DNA from: JBJXHC01 sp046160825
GTDB lineage: Bacteria; Bacteroidota; Ignavibacteria; UBA10030; UBA6906
Direction: 5' to 3'
NCBI GenBank assembly: GCA_046160825.1
Contig: JBJXHC010000071.1
Coordinates: 1 to 26,055, forward strand
Length of the DNA: 26,055 nt
The translations under genes and the position numbers were made by a program. The notes beneath the pieces were generated by a model. It worked only from the letters and a program-made list of their open reading frames with translations, searched no databases and was not told where the DNA came from. Each line of letters opens with the position of its first letter. Positions within the stretch are counted from its first letter, which is position 1. This document shows positions 1-7,889 of the stretch, piece by piece.

Positions 1-309
1 ATCTCTGCCGGATCCATCGGGAGCACGCTTCCAGAGGTGGTTCGACTCTACCAGAATTATCCCAATCCGTTCAATCCTTCAACGTTCATCAGGTTTGATG
101 TTATCCAAAGCGGTTCCGGTCCCGCCCTAACGGAGGTAAAGATATTCAACGTTTTAGGGGAGGAGATGGCAACACTTGTTTCTCAACCCCTGGCGTCTGG
201 TTCTTATGACGTTGAGTGGAATGCCTCCGGTTTTTCGAGCGGCGTTTATTTTTGTCGATTGTCATCGGACGGAAATATTAAGAGCAAGAAATTGATATTG
301 ATGAAATGA
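1..309 (+). CDS. C-terminal fragment of a T9SS cargo protein (type A sorting domain)
   Basis: The frame is open from base 1 and the gene begins upstream of the window; only the last 102 residues are visible. They form a typical type IX secretion C-terminal sorting domain. LYQNYPNPFNPSTFIRF is followed by the KIFNVLGEE strand, a glycine/serine turn with a YDVEW strand, SGVYFCRL, and a basic end, KSKKLILMK. In this family the domain directs a Sec-exported protein through the outer-membrane T9SS translocon and is usually cleaved when the cargo is anchored or released. The function of the passenger part cannot be seen. The TGA stop overlaps the ATG of the next gene (ATGA), so the two are probably translationally coupled. 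Confidence 0.9.
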   Translation: MSAGSIGSTLPEVVRLYQNYPNPFNPSTFIRFDVIQSGSGPALTEVKIFNVLGEEMATLVSQPLASGSYDVEWNASGFSSGVYFCRLSSDGNIKSKKLILMK

Positions 310-1064
310 ATAACCTGCAACATAGCAAAGGCTTGACAACGCTTACCTCGCGCATTCCCGCGTGGCACTACCGTCATTTTCTATTTTGCATGGCACTGGT
401 ATTTCCGATCGCTTCCCATGGCCTGGCGCAATTCGAAGGCATTATCGTCAGCAAAAACCTTACGACCGATGAACTGGGAGTTACACAGGAATTCACAATG
501 ACCATGTCAATCAAGAAGGATATGGCGCGTATTCAAACAACCGCGGATTCTGCTACTCCCACTTCAGTGATGATCTATCGCACTGACCAGAAGGTCGTAT
601 GGATGTTGAGTGATGTGGATAGTTCGTACTTTGAGATCAGTCAAGCCGATCCGGTCCAAGAAATTCATCAGCAATCACCTTTATCCGACCAGGAGAAGTA
701 CAAGGTGAAACGAACCGGGAAGAAAAAAAAGATGCTGGGTTATCCAGCGGAGCAGATTATTCTCAGTCGGGGTGATGAGAAGACTGTAATATGGGGTACG
801 AAAAAACTTGTGAATGTCTCCAAGGCCATCTCCTCTGCCTTCGGTGAGGAGCACGCACAAATTGCAGATGGGTGGAATGATGAAGTAGTCAAACTGGGGT
901 TCTTTCTTTTGAAAGCGGAGACCACCATTGCTGGTCGCATTGTGGAGTCCCAGGATATCACCAAAATCGAAGAACGGCCGCTTGAGGACAATTTGTTTAT
1001 TGTCCCAAGGGGATACAGAAAACAGGATGCCGGGAACATGTTTGACGGCAGTCCCGCTGAATAA
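306..1064 (+). CDS. exported DUF4412-like protein
   Basis: This 252-residue protein has a hydrophobic N-terminal stretch (about residues 25-41, ending SHGLAQ) that reads as a Sec signal peptide with a long n-region. The mature part is beta-rich. It follows the DUF4412 pattern: a starting QFEGIIVSKN strand, a TMSIKKDMARIQT segment, a central VWMLSDVDSSYFEI segment, and a closing FIVPRGY motif. That family is exported and of unknown function, so family membership is likely but not certain. The ATG overlaps the stop of the preceding T9SS cargo gene by four bases, which supports this start and an operon. The stop codon overlaps the T-rich tail of the opposite-strand tRNA-Leu terminator. Confidence 0.8.
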   Translation: MNNLQHSKGLTTLTSRIPAWHYRHFLFCMALVFPIASHGLAQFEGIIVSKNLTTDELGVTQEFTMTMSIKKDMARIQTTADSATPTSVMIYRTDQKVVWMLSDVDSSYFEISQADPVQEIHQQSPLSDQEKYKVKRTGKKKKMLGYPAEQIILSRGDEKTVIWGTKKLVNVSKAISSAFGEEHAQIADGWNDEVVKLGFFLLKAETTIAGRIVESQDITKIEERPLEDNLFIVPRGYRKQDAGNMFDGSPAE

Positions 1065-1104
1065 AGAAACAACAAGAGGCCTGCGGCAAACCACAGACCT
1101 CTTG
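1060..1104 (-). terminator. intrinsic terminator of tRNA-Leu
   Basis: Read on the minus strand, CAAGAGG (1104-1098) pairs with CCTCTTG (1079-1073). The stem continues inward through CTG/CAG and GG/CC to a TTTG loop and is followed by TTGTTTCTTT. The two imperfect positions are G-U wobbles in a minus-strand transcript but A-C mismatches on the plus strand, which fixes the direction. It lies 8 bases beyond the tRNA 3' end. Confidence 0.75.
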
Positions 1105-1111
1105 CTGTAAG

Positions 1112-1197
1112 TACCAAAGGTCGGACTTGAACCGACACCCGGTGTAAGCCGGACTGGATTTTGAGTCCAGCGCGTCTACCAATTCCGCCACTTTGGC
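1112..1197 (-). tRNA. tRNA-Leu (anticodon CAA)
   Basis: The reverse complement folds as an 86-base class II tRNA. The acceptor arm is GCCAAAG with CTTTGGT, including one G-U pair at the end. The D-arm contains GGAATTGGTAGAC. The anticodon stem-loop is CTGGA-CTCAAAA-TCCAG with CAA at 34-36, there is a long variable arm, and the T-arm is GTCGG-TTCAAGT-CCGAC. The anticodon reads UUG (leucine). CCA is not encoded, so it must be added by the nucleotidyltransferase. The gene stands alone between its own promoter and terminator. Confidence 0.96.
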
Positions 1198-1211
1198 ATT
1201 GAAGACGTGCA

Positions 1212-1240
1212 AATATAATAATTCTCTGCTGTAATATCAA
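1212..1240 (-). promoter_or_regulatory. sigma70-type promoter of tRNA-Leu
   Basis: On the minus strand TTGATA (1240-1235) and TATATT (1217-1212) are separated by exactly 17 bases. The expected start point near 1205 leaves a leader of about 8 bases before the mature tRNA 5' end at 1197. A TATAAT on the plus strand at 1214-1219 overlaps the same segment and might serve the divergent gene, but no convincing -35 accompanies it. Confidence 0.7.
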
Positions 1241-1320
1241 CGACACCTCACACTTCATGATCATGGAGACGCTCTGACCCATTGCCTACAAGGTTCCTGA
1301 ATTCACGTAGCCAATGTCAG

Positions 1321-4300
1321 ATGAATGTCTCCGACTTCATATTGCGTTCTCATCGATTCTCTCTCTCTCTCTTCTGCTTTGCTTTTCTGATACCGCACGT
1401 CAGCTCACAAGTGCCCGAAGATGCGAAGAGGATGACCCGATCAATTATAATAACGGCATCCTCAGTCGATTCTACATATGTCTTGTCGGAGAGATTCATC
1501 CTTGCCGGGAGCGATTCCGTATTTCTGGATTCTCTTCTTCTTATCCGTGACAAGGACTACCGCCTGGATTACAAAGGTGGGGCGTTCAGGATTGATAGCT
1601 CATTCGCCCGCCAATACTATTCACTCGATTCCTCCAGGAAGAATCTTGAACTGCGAATCGGCTACTCAGCATTACCGTTTCGTTTCCAACCCTCGTATGC
1701 GCGGCGAAAGCTCATCGTACTTCAGGATTCATCACGGAGCGATACGATCCGCGTCGCGAGACCGAGCCGTTCCATCGGGCTTGACGACATTTTCGGTTCC
1801 AACCTGCAAAAGAGCGGCAGTATCGTTCGTGGACTGACTGTTGGATCGAATCGCGATCTGTCTCTGAATTCCGGATTCCGGATGCAGCTTGCAGGAAAGA
1901 TCACATCTGATATAGAAGTTGCTGCGTCCCTCACGGATGAAAACACCCCGATCCAACCTGAAGGCACGACGCAAACCCTTCAGGAATTCGACAAGGTATT
2001 CGTGGAGATCAAGGGAACAGATTATGCTGCAACCCTCGGTGATTTCAATCTTGAGATGAACGGAACGGAATTCAGTCGATTCAGCCGCAAGTTGCAGGGG
2101 GCAAAGGGAGATGCACAGTTCAGGGGCGGGGGAACAAACGGAGCCGTCATGCTCTCGGGCGCATCGCCGCGCGGAAAGTATGCCACCAACCAATTTCAGG
2201 GACTTGAAGGCGTTCAAGGTCCCTACCGGCTCAGTGGAAGGAACAGCGAACGGGACATTATCGTGATTGCCGGAACCGAGAAAGTCTTCATCAACGGTCA
2301 GCAGCAAACCCGCGGCGAAACGAATGACTATACTGTTGATTATTCAACAAGTGAATTACGGTTTACGGCACGGCGGCTCATCACATCGGCATCCCGCATC
2401 ACCGTTGATTTCGAATATACAGACCGGAAATTCTCGCGATCGTTACTGGCTGGAGGCACCACCGCTTCGTTCTGGTCGAACAAGGCAACACTTGGATTCT
2501 CCTTTCTCCGTGAGACTGATAACCCGGACGCTCCAGTGGACGCGGAGCTTTCTGACAGCGCGCGGACAATACTCCAAAGTGCCGGCGATGATGCGAGCAA
2601 AGCAAAGGTCACCGGGGTGACTCAAGTGGATTCGAACGGTCTCTACTTTCCGGTGGATACAGTCCTCAGTGCCGGTGATTCAGTTCGTTTCTACCGATAC
2701 GCTCCAGGCAATCCCGCGGCAATCTATGTCATCAGCTTCACGTATGTTGGCTTTGGAAAAGGAGAGTACATCCGGCGGGCTGCAGGCGAGTTCGAATGGC
2801 AGGGTCCGGCTGGCGGCGACTATCTTCCCATCCGTTTCCTGCCGTTCGCGCAACTTCAACAGATTATTGATGTGACTCTTGGCCTCACTCCGGTGGAGGA
2901 TTTGAATATCTCCGGAGAGTTTGCCAGAAGCCAGTTCGATGCAAACCGTTTTTCTACAATAGATGATGGGGACAATGGCGGGCACGCCCTGAACTTTGTC
3001 GCAGGTTATGCACCGAAGGAACTGACCATCGGCGGAACAAACATCGGGGCCGTCTCGGTAAAATTGAGGGAACGTTTCGTTGATGGAAAGTTCGTTCCGA
3101 TTGACAGAGCAAACGATATTGAATTTAATCGGAAGTGGGGGATTGATTCTCTTCAAACCGCCGACGAGGAAATACAAGAGGCCTCGGTGGGATATATGCC
3201 ATCAGCGGGACTTTCATTTGACGGCGGGTACGGAAAGATCACACGTGGTGAACAGTTCCGATCGGTCCGAAATGAGGGGAGATTCTCGCTGAACCAGGTC
3301 GACCTTCCCAGGGCCAACTATTTCATTGAGAGCGTCCGGTCACGAGAACGATTACTCGACAATTCAAGTTCGTGGTTGCGTCATAACGGGTCTCTCAGTT
3401 ATGGCTTCTGGAAGTTCACACCATCATTCAGAATCGAAGGCGAAGATCGTTCAATACGCTCACTCTCTTCCGACACATTAAAGAACGGCAGTTTCAGATA
3501 TTCCACGTATGCTCCCGGTTTGGCCTTGGCAGGGATTGGACCCGTATCTCTATCCTCAGAGTTTGAGTGGCGCACTGATGATATCTTCAGTGCGGGGACA
3601 AGGGTGCGTGAATCGAAATCTTTCACACAGGCCTATGCTGCAAACCTTCGTGAGTGGAACTCGGTCTCCAGTTCCACGGAAATCACCCTGCGCAGAAAAG
3701 AGCATTCGCCTCTGTTCAAAGTCTCGGGAAATCCTGATATCCGATCTGTTCTTGTCCGCAATCAGACTCGATATTCTCCTCTGAATAGAGGGATTGAAAC
3801 CGATGTGTTCTATCAAGTTACAACTGAACGTTCATCACGCCTCGAACGTGTGTTTCTGAGAGTTTCCGAAGGGACCGGGAACTACCAATACCTGGGCGAC
3901 TTGAATAATAATGGTATCGCAGAAGAAAGTGAATTTGAGTTGACGCGCTTTGAGGGAGACTTCATTGCCATTTCGTTACCGTCGGACGAGCTTTTTCCTG
4001 TAATTGACCTGAAGACGAGCATTCGATTTAAGATAAGTCCGAGGAGGTTCGTTGAAGCGGGTGATGGGCTCATTAGCGACATAAGCCGTATTATCACTTC
4101 AGAAACATATGCCAGAGTGGAAGAGAAAAGTACGGAGGCTGATTTAAAGCAGATCTATCTTCTCCACCTGAGAAGGTTCAGAAGTGACTCGACGACCATC
4201 ATCGGTTCGACTCTCTTTACAGAAGATCTGACGTTCTTTGAAGGAGAGCCCGGGTTCTCGGGGAAGCTCAGATTCTCGGAGCGTAAAGGTTTGACGCGTC

Positions 4301-4848
4301 TTAGCAGTGGTGTCGAAAGGAGCTTCACGAGAGAACGCTCGGTGAGGATACGCTGGCAGCTCTTGGAGGAAGTTTCAAATCAGATTGACTATGTCAACAG
4401 GATCGATGCAGTTTCAACGAACGAATCATCAAGCAGAATCAGGGATATTCTCTCGAATGGATTGACGTTCGATCTCTCATACCGACCCGAGCAAAACATA
4501 GAATTTGGCCTGAAACTGGATATCTCAGAAGCTTCCGATCGATATCAGACACCTGCGTTTGGTGCCGATTTGAATGCGCAGACAGTGAGATTCGTGTATT
4601 CGTTTCAGGGAGCAGGACAAGCACGGATCGAAGCTGCGCGAGAGGAGGTGCTTCTCCAGAGGAGTGCTGTGACATTTCCGTTTGAGTTGACTGGCGGCAG
4701 AGTCGAAGGAAAGACCTGGCTCTGGCGTGTGGCATTCGACTATCGAGTGACGCAATTCATCCAGGCAACTGTGAATTATGACGGAAGATCCGAGGGCGCA
4801 CGCTCACCCGTACATACTGCTCGAGCGGAAGTTCGAGCATTTTTTTAG
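1321..4848 (+). CDS. large predicted outer-membrane beta-barrel protein, family not named
   Basis: A 1175-residue protein from ATG 1321. That start puts the hydrophobic signal peptide (FILRSHRFSLSLFCFAFLIP, then SSQ) right at the N-terminus; a TTG 39 bases upstream would add an odd polar extension. After an N-terminal region of roughly 150 residues comes a glycine-rich block, GSIVRGLTVGSNRDLSLNSG (about 166-185), then TDENTPIQPEG (about 206) and GDYLPIRFLPF (about 503). A DLNNNGIAEESEFE acidic loop lies near 860. The remainder is dense in alternating polar/hydrophobic strands and the chain ends ARAEVRAFF, a terminal aromatic as in outer-membrane barrels. I recognise this as a style of protein frequent in Ignavibacteria-like genomes but know no assigned function. 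It appears monocistronic, with a terminator in its own 3' end. Confidence 0.75.
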   Translation: MNVSDFILRSHRFSLSLFCFAFLIPHVSSQVPEDAKRMTRSIIITASSVDSTYVLSERFILAGSDSVFLDSLLLIRDKDYRLDYKGGAFRIDSSFARQYYSLDSSRKNLELRIGYSALPFRFQPSYARRKLIVLQDSSRSDTIRVARPSRSIGLDDIFGSNLQKSGSIVRGLTVGSNRDLSLNSGFRMQLAGKITSDIEVAASLTDENTPIQPEGTTQTLQEFDKVFVEIKGTDYAATLGDFNLEMNGTEFSRFSRKLQGAKGDAQFRGGGTNGAVMLSGASPRGKYATNQFQGLEGVQGPYRLSGRNSERDIIVIAGTEKVFINGQQQTRGETNDYTVDYSTSELRFTARRLITSASRITVDFEYTDRKFSRSLLAGGTTASFWSNKATLGFSFLRETDNPDAPVDAELSDSARTILQSAGDDASKAKVTGVTQVDSNGLYFPVDTVLSAGDSVRFYRYAPGNPAAIYVISFTYVGFGKGEYIRRAAGEFEWQGPAGGDYLPIRFLPFAQLQQIIDVTLGLTPVEDLNISGEFARSQFDANRFSTIDDGDNGGHALNFVAGYAPKELTIGGTNIGAVSVKLRERFVDGKFVPIDRANDIEFNRKWGIDSLQTADEEIQEASVGYMPSAGLSFDGGYGKITRGEQFRSVRNEGRFSLNQVDLPRANYFIESVRSRERLLDNSSSWLRHNGSLSYGFWKFTPSFRIEGEDRSIRSLSSDTLKNGSFRYSTYAPGLALAGIGPVSLSSEFEWRTDDIFSAGTRVRESKSFTQAYAANLREWNSVSSSTEITLRRKEHSPLFKVSGNPDIRSVLVRNQTRYSPLNRGIETDVFYQVTTERSSRLERVFLRVSEGTGNYQYLGDLNNNGIAEESEFELTRFEGDFIAISLPSDELFPVIDLKTSIRFKISPRRFVEAGDGLISDISRIITSETYARVEEKSTEADLKQIYLLHLRRFRSDSTTIIGSTLFTEDLTFFEGEPGFSGKLRFSERKGLTRLSSGVERSFTRERSVRIRWQLLEEVSNQIDYVNRIDAVSTNESSSRIRDILSNGLTFDLSYRPEQNIEFGLKLDISEASDRYQTPAFGADLNAQTVRFVYSFQGAGQARIEAAREEVLLQRSAVTFPFELTGGRVEGKTWLWRVAFDYRVTQFIQATVNYDGRSEGARSPVHTARAEVRAFF
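4818..4846 (+). terminator. intrinsic terminator inside the end of the coding region
   Basis: TGCTCGA (4818-4824) pairs with TCGAGCA (4833-4839) around an 8-base loop and is followed directly by seven T (4840-4846). The hairpin encodes the last residues of the large outer-membrane protein and the T-run supplies its final Phe codons and the T of the TAG stop. Confidence 0.75.
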
Positions 4849-4894
4849 ATGAAACAGATTGTATCAACCTATTGAAGCAAAGCAGGATTGGCGC

Positions 4895-4923
4895 TTGCGT
4901 TTCACGTTTCGATTCTGTATACT
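4895..4923 (+). promoter_or_regulatory. sigma70-type promoter of the alkyltransferase gene
   Basis: TTGCGT (4895-4900) and TATACT (4918-4923) are separated by 17 bases, giving a start near 4930 and a leader of about 63 bases. A 10-bp perfect palindrome, CCGCATGCGG (4937-4946), lies just downstream of the expected start. The promoter lies after the in-frame TTG at 4888 and so argues against that codon as the start. Confidence 0.6.
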
Positions 4924-4992
4924 GACTTTAGCTTTGCCGCATGCGGATTCTCTTATCACCTGCGCCATCACACACGCTTCACATCGACACTC

Positions 4993-5496
4993 ATGGTTTA
5001 CTGTACGTCATTCGATTCCAAAATCGGTTTGATTTATGTTGCATCGACTGAAAAAGGCGTGTGCAAAATCAGTGTGCCAAAACAGAGCCGCCGTGATTTC
5101 TTCCGTTGGTTGCACGACAATTTCTCCGACCACGAGGTTGTTGATAATAAATCGAGGAACAAGGAAGTTATAGACCAATTGAATCGCTACTTCAATGGCC
5201 GCCTTGCAAAGTTTACCTGTCCCGTTGATCTCATTGGAACCCCGTTTCAAACCCGAGTATGGAAAGACCTCAGCAAGATTCCTTACGGCACCACAATCAC
5301 ATACAAGCAACTGGCAAAACGCATCGGCACCAGCAGGGGATTTCAGGCTGTAGGCCGGGCCAACGCTTCGAATCCACTCCCCATCATTGTTCCATGCCAT
5401 CGTGTTCTCGGCACAGATGGTTCGCTCGTCGGTTATTCAAGCGGCATCAAGACAAAGGAGTTTCTCCTGAAGCTTGAGGGCGCTCTGATGATCTGA
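4993..5496 (+). CDS. ogt: methylated-DNA--protein-cysteine S-methyltransferase (O6-alkylguanine-DNA alkyltransferase)
   Basis: This cytoplasmic suicide repair protein moves the alkyl group from O6-alkylguanine (or O4-alkylthymine) to its own cysteine. From ATG 4993 it is 167 residues, the usual length of Ogt. The active-site motif is IIVPCHRVLG with the acceptor Cys at 135. It is preceded by the DNA-binding wing, KIPYGTTITYKQLAKRIGTS (about 95-114), and AVGRANASNPLPII. The residue before AVG, the arginine finger that flips out the damaged base in characterised members (Arg128 in the human enzyme), reads Gln118 here. The frame is open from TTG 4888, but that extension has no family character and lies upstream of the promoter. 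The gene stands alone ahead of pcrA. Confidence 0.93.
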   Translation: MVYCTSFDSKIGLIYVASTEKGVCKISVPKQSRRDFFRWLHDNFSDHEVVDNKSRNKEVIDQLNRYFNGRLAKFTCPVDLIGTPFQTRVWKDLSKIPYGTTITYKQLAKRIGTSRGFQAVGRANASNPLPIIVPCHRVLGTDGSLVGYSSGIKTKEFLLKLEGALMI

Positions 5497-5542
5497 ACAT
5501 CGACGCTCTTTCAGTTTCATTCTCATCCTTCCGATAATCTTC

Positions 5543-5571
5543 TTGCCTTCGCTTGTCAATTTGGTTATCAT
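5543..5571 (+). promoter_or_regulatory. candidate promoter of pcrA
   Basis: TTGCCT (5543-5548) and TATCAT (5566-5571) with a 17-base spacer lie 51 bases before the pcrA ATG. The -35 matches only four of six consensus bases, the -10 five of six. It is the weakest of the promoters listed but has the same spacing as the others. Confidence 0.45.
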
Positions 5572-5622
5572 TTTCACGAGTTCACTCTCGTTTCTATTTA
5601 TTCGCGCTCGATTTATATCTTC

Positions 5623-7860
5623 ATGTCATTTCTTGAACACCTGAATCCTGTCCAACGCCAGGCCGTTGAAACCCTGGATGGCCCGGTGATGATCATTGCC
5701 GGCGCGGGAAGCGGCAAGACCCGTGTACTGACCTATCGCACGGCGCATCTCTTGCAAGGGCATGCGCGAGCAGAGTCCATCCTGGCATTGACCTTTACAA
5801 ACAAGGCAGCGGAAGAAATGAAGGGACGCATCGAATCCCTTGTCGGTCCGCAAAGCCGCGGCATATGGATGGGGACATTCCATTCCATGTTTGCGCGCAT
5901 GCTGAGGTTTGAAGGTGAGCACGCCGGTTACCAGCGCAACTTTACCATCTATGACAAGGACGAGAGCATCTCCGTGGTGAAGACGGTGATGAATGACCTG
6001 AAAATTCCTCAACAGCAGTTCAATCCCAACGCCATTCTCTCGCGCATCAGCAGTGCAAAAAACCAGTTCATTTCGCCGAAAGAGTATGCCGAAAAGGCAT
6101 TCGATCCATTGAGCGAACGAACCGCTTCCGTGTATCAACAGTACATCAAGAAACTCAAGCACTCAAATGCCATGGACTTTGATGACCTGTTGCTCGTACC
6201 GCTTGAGATATTTCTCCAGCGTCCCGATATCCTGCAACGGTACCAGCGTCGGTTCACGCATCTTATGGTGGATGAATACCAGGATACCAATCGCGTTCAG
6301 TACCGGCTGATCAAGGAGTTGGCGCGGGGAAACAGGAACGTGTGCGTTGTTGGCGATGACGCACAAAGCATCTACGCGTTCCGCGGTGCCGATATCCGGA
6401 ATATCCTCGAGTTCGAGAGAGATTATCCCGACTGCAAAATATTCCGGCTTGAGCAGAACTATCGCTCAACGAAAACCATTCTTGCGGCGGCCGACTCAGT
6501 CATCAAGAATAATCAGGACCAGATCAAGAAGAACCTCTGGACGGACAACAGCGCGGGTGAACAAATTGTCCTGACAGTGTGTGATGATGAAGTTGATGAA
6601 GGCTACAAAGTGGTGAGCCGCATAGGTGAGGAGATCAGGAAATGGAAACTTGATCTCAAGGACTTTGCCGTGTTGTACAGGACGAATGCGCAGTCACGCG
6701 CGATTGAAGATGCGATGCGGCGTGGTGGCATTCCGTATGTTATTGTCGGGGGAGTGGCCTTCTACAAGAGAAAGGAAATCAAGGACGTTCTCGCTTACTT
6801 GAAGCTCGTCTCCAATCCTCATGACGAAGAGAGCCTGTTACGCGTCATCAATTTTCCTGCTCGCTCCATCGGCGACACGACAATCGGAAAATTACGCGTG
6901 GTTGCGCAAGAAGCAGGTAGGCCTCTTTTCGATCTTATCACAGGAGAGAACTTCCCCAATTCCATTTCCGGAAGAACGGTGAATGCCATCCGGAATTTTG
7001 GAGGATTGATGGGGAAGTATATCCGCTTGAAGGCCGAGATGTCCGTGAGCGAGTTTGCACGTGCCCTGGTGGATGACATTGGCATTCTTCGGGTATTGAA
7101 GGAAGAGGGTACGATCGAATCACTCGAACGACGGAGTAACATCCAGGAACTCCTCTCGGCGCTCACGGCATTTAATACCGAGAAACCGGGAGCGGGGCTT
7201 GACGATTTCCTGCAAGAGGTTGCGCTCGTATCGGACATGGACATGACGGAGTTCGGGCGTAACGTCGTGACGTTGATGACACTGCATGCGGCCAAGGGTC
7301 TAGAATTTCCTGTGGTGTTCATTACAGGGATGGAGGAGGGACTCTTCCCGCTATCGAACGCCATGAGTGATCGGAAGGAACTGGAGGAAGAGCGACGGCT
7401 TCTGTATGTCGGGATTACAAGGGCGATGCAACGACTCTTCCTCTCGTATGCCCAGACACGATTATTGTTTGGTGAACGCTCATATTCTGTGCGTTCACGT
7501 TTTCTGGATGAAATTGATGAGAGCCTGATCTCGCATGAGGGGTCGTCGACGCGTCGTTCCACCACACCGTATCGGCGCAACGGCAGCGGTGTTCCCCCGC
7601 CGTTTGTTCGAACACCGCGTCCGCCCAAACCCGTCGAGCAGGCCGAGCCATTCTTTGCCGATCCCGCCCCGAACTACGAAGACGAGTCGCAGGATCACTT
7701 CAATGCCCGTCTCGGCTCCCGGGTGTTGCATGAATCATTTGGTCGTGGCAAGATCGTTGCAATTGATGGCAGGGGAGACAGTGCAAAGGCGGTGGTCGAA
7801 TTCGAGAGTGTTGGCCGCAAGCAATTACTTCTGAAGTTTGCCCACCTCCAACCGGGATAG
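5623..7860 (+). CDS. pcrA: ATP-dependent DNA helicase PcrA/UvrD
   Basis: A superfamily 1A 3'-5' helicase acting in nucleotide excision and mismatch repair and in clearing RNA polymerase or recombinase from DNA. All motifs are present in order in 745 residues: the Q-motif LNPVQRQAVE, Walker A AGAGSGKT (26-33), LTFTNKAAEEM, Walker B VDEYQDTN (Asp217-Glu218), VGDDAQSIYAFRGA, EQNYRST, TLMTLHAAKGLEFPVVFITG, and ERRLLYVGITRA. After a proline-rich low-complexity linker the C-terminus has a small domain, GSRVLHESFGRGKIVAIDG to FAHLQPG. This matches the RNA-polymerase-binding tail of PcrA/UvrD rather than the shorter Rep. The start is the ATG directly before the conserved N-terminus. The YihY-type gene follows 29 bases later, probably in the same transcript. 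Confidence 0.96.
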   Translation: MSFLEHLNPVQRQAVETLDGPVMIIAGAGSGKTRVLTYRTAHLLQGHARAESILALTFTNKAAEEMKGRIESLVGPQSRGIWMGTFHSMFARMLRFEGEHAGYQRNFTIYDKDESISVVKTVMNDLKIPQQQFNPNAILSRISSAKNQFISPKEYAEKAFDPLSERTASVYQQYIKKLKHSNAMDFDDLLLVPLEIFLQRPDILQRYQRRFTHLMVDEYQDTNRVQYRLIKELARGNRNVCVVGDDAQSIYAFRGADIRNILEFERDYPDCKIFRLEQNYRSTKTILAAADSVIKNNQDQIKKNLWTDNSAGEQIVLTVCDDEVDEGYKVVSRIGEEIRKWKLDLKDFAVLYRTNAQSRAIEDAMRRGGIPYVIVGGVAFYKRKEIKDVLAYLKLVSNPHDEESLLRVINFPARSIGDTTIGKLRVVAQEAGRPLFDLITGENFPNSISGRTVNAIRNFGGLMGKYIRLKAEMSVSEFARALVDDIGILRVLKEEGTIESLERRSNIQELLSALTAFNTEKPGAGLDDFLQEVALVSDMDMTEFGRNVVTLMTLHAAKGLEFPVVFITGMEEGLFPLSNAMSDRKELEEERRLLYVGITRAMQRLFLSYAQTRLLFGERSYSVRSRFLDEIDESLISHEGSSTRRSTTPYRRNGSGVPPPFVRTPRPPKPVEQAEPFFADPAPNYEDESQDHFNARLGSRVLHESFGRGKIVAIDGRGDSAKAVVEFESVGRKQLLLKFAHLQPG

Positions 7861-7889
7861 ACGGAAAAAAGGATAGGGCTGCACCAACG

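Noticed and set aside
997..1212. Minus-strand open frame with an AKVAELVDALDSK-like peptide.
   Set aside because: It is the translation of the tRNA-Leu gene and its flanks, a well-known false protein.
4888..4992. Upstream TTG start adding 35 residues to the alkyltransferase.
   Set aside because: It lies upstream of the TTGCGT-17-TATACT promoter and the extension has no family resemblance; ATG 4993 gives normal length.
6819..7628. Long minus-strand open frame (269 codons) opposite pcrA.
   Set aside because: Serine/arginine-rich low-complexity translation antisense to unmistakable helicase motifs; a codon-bias shadow.
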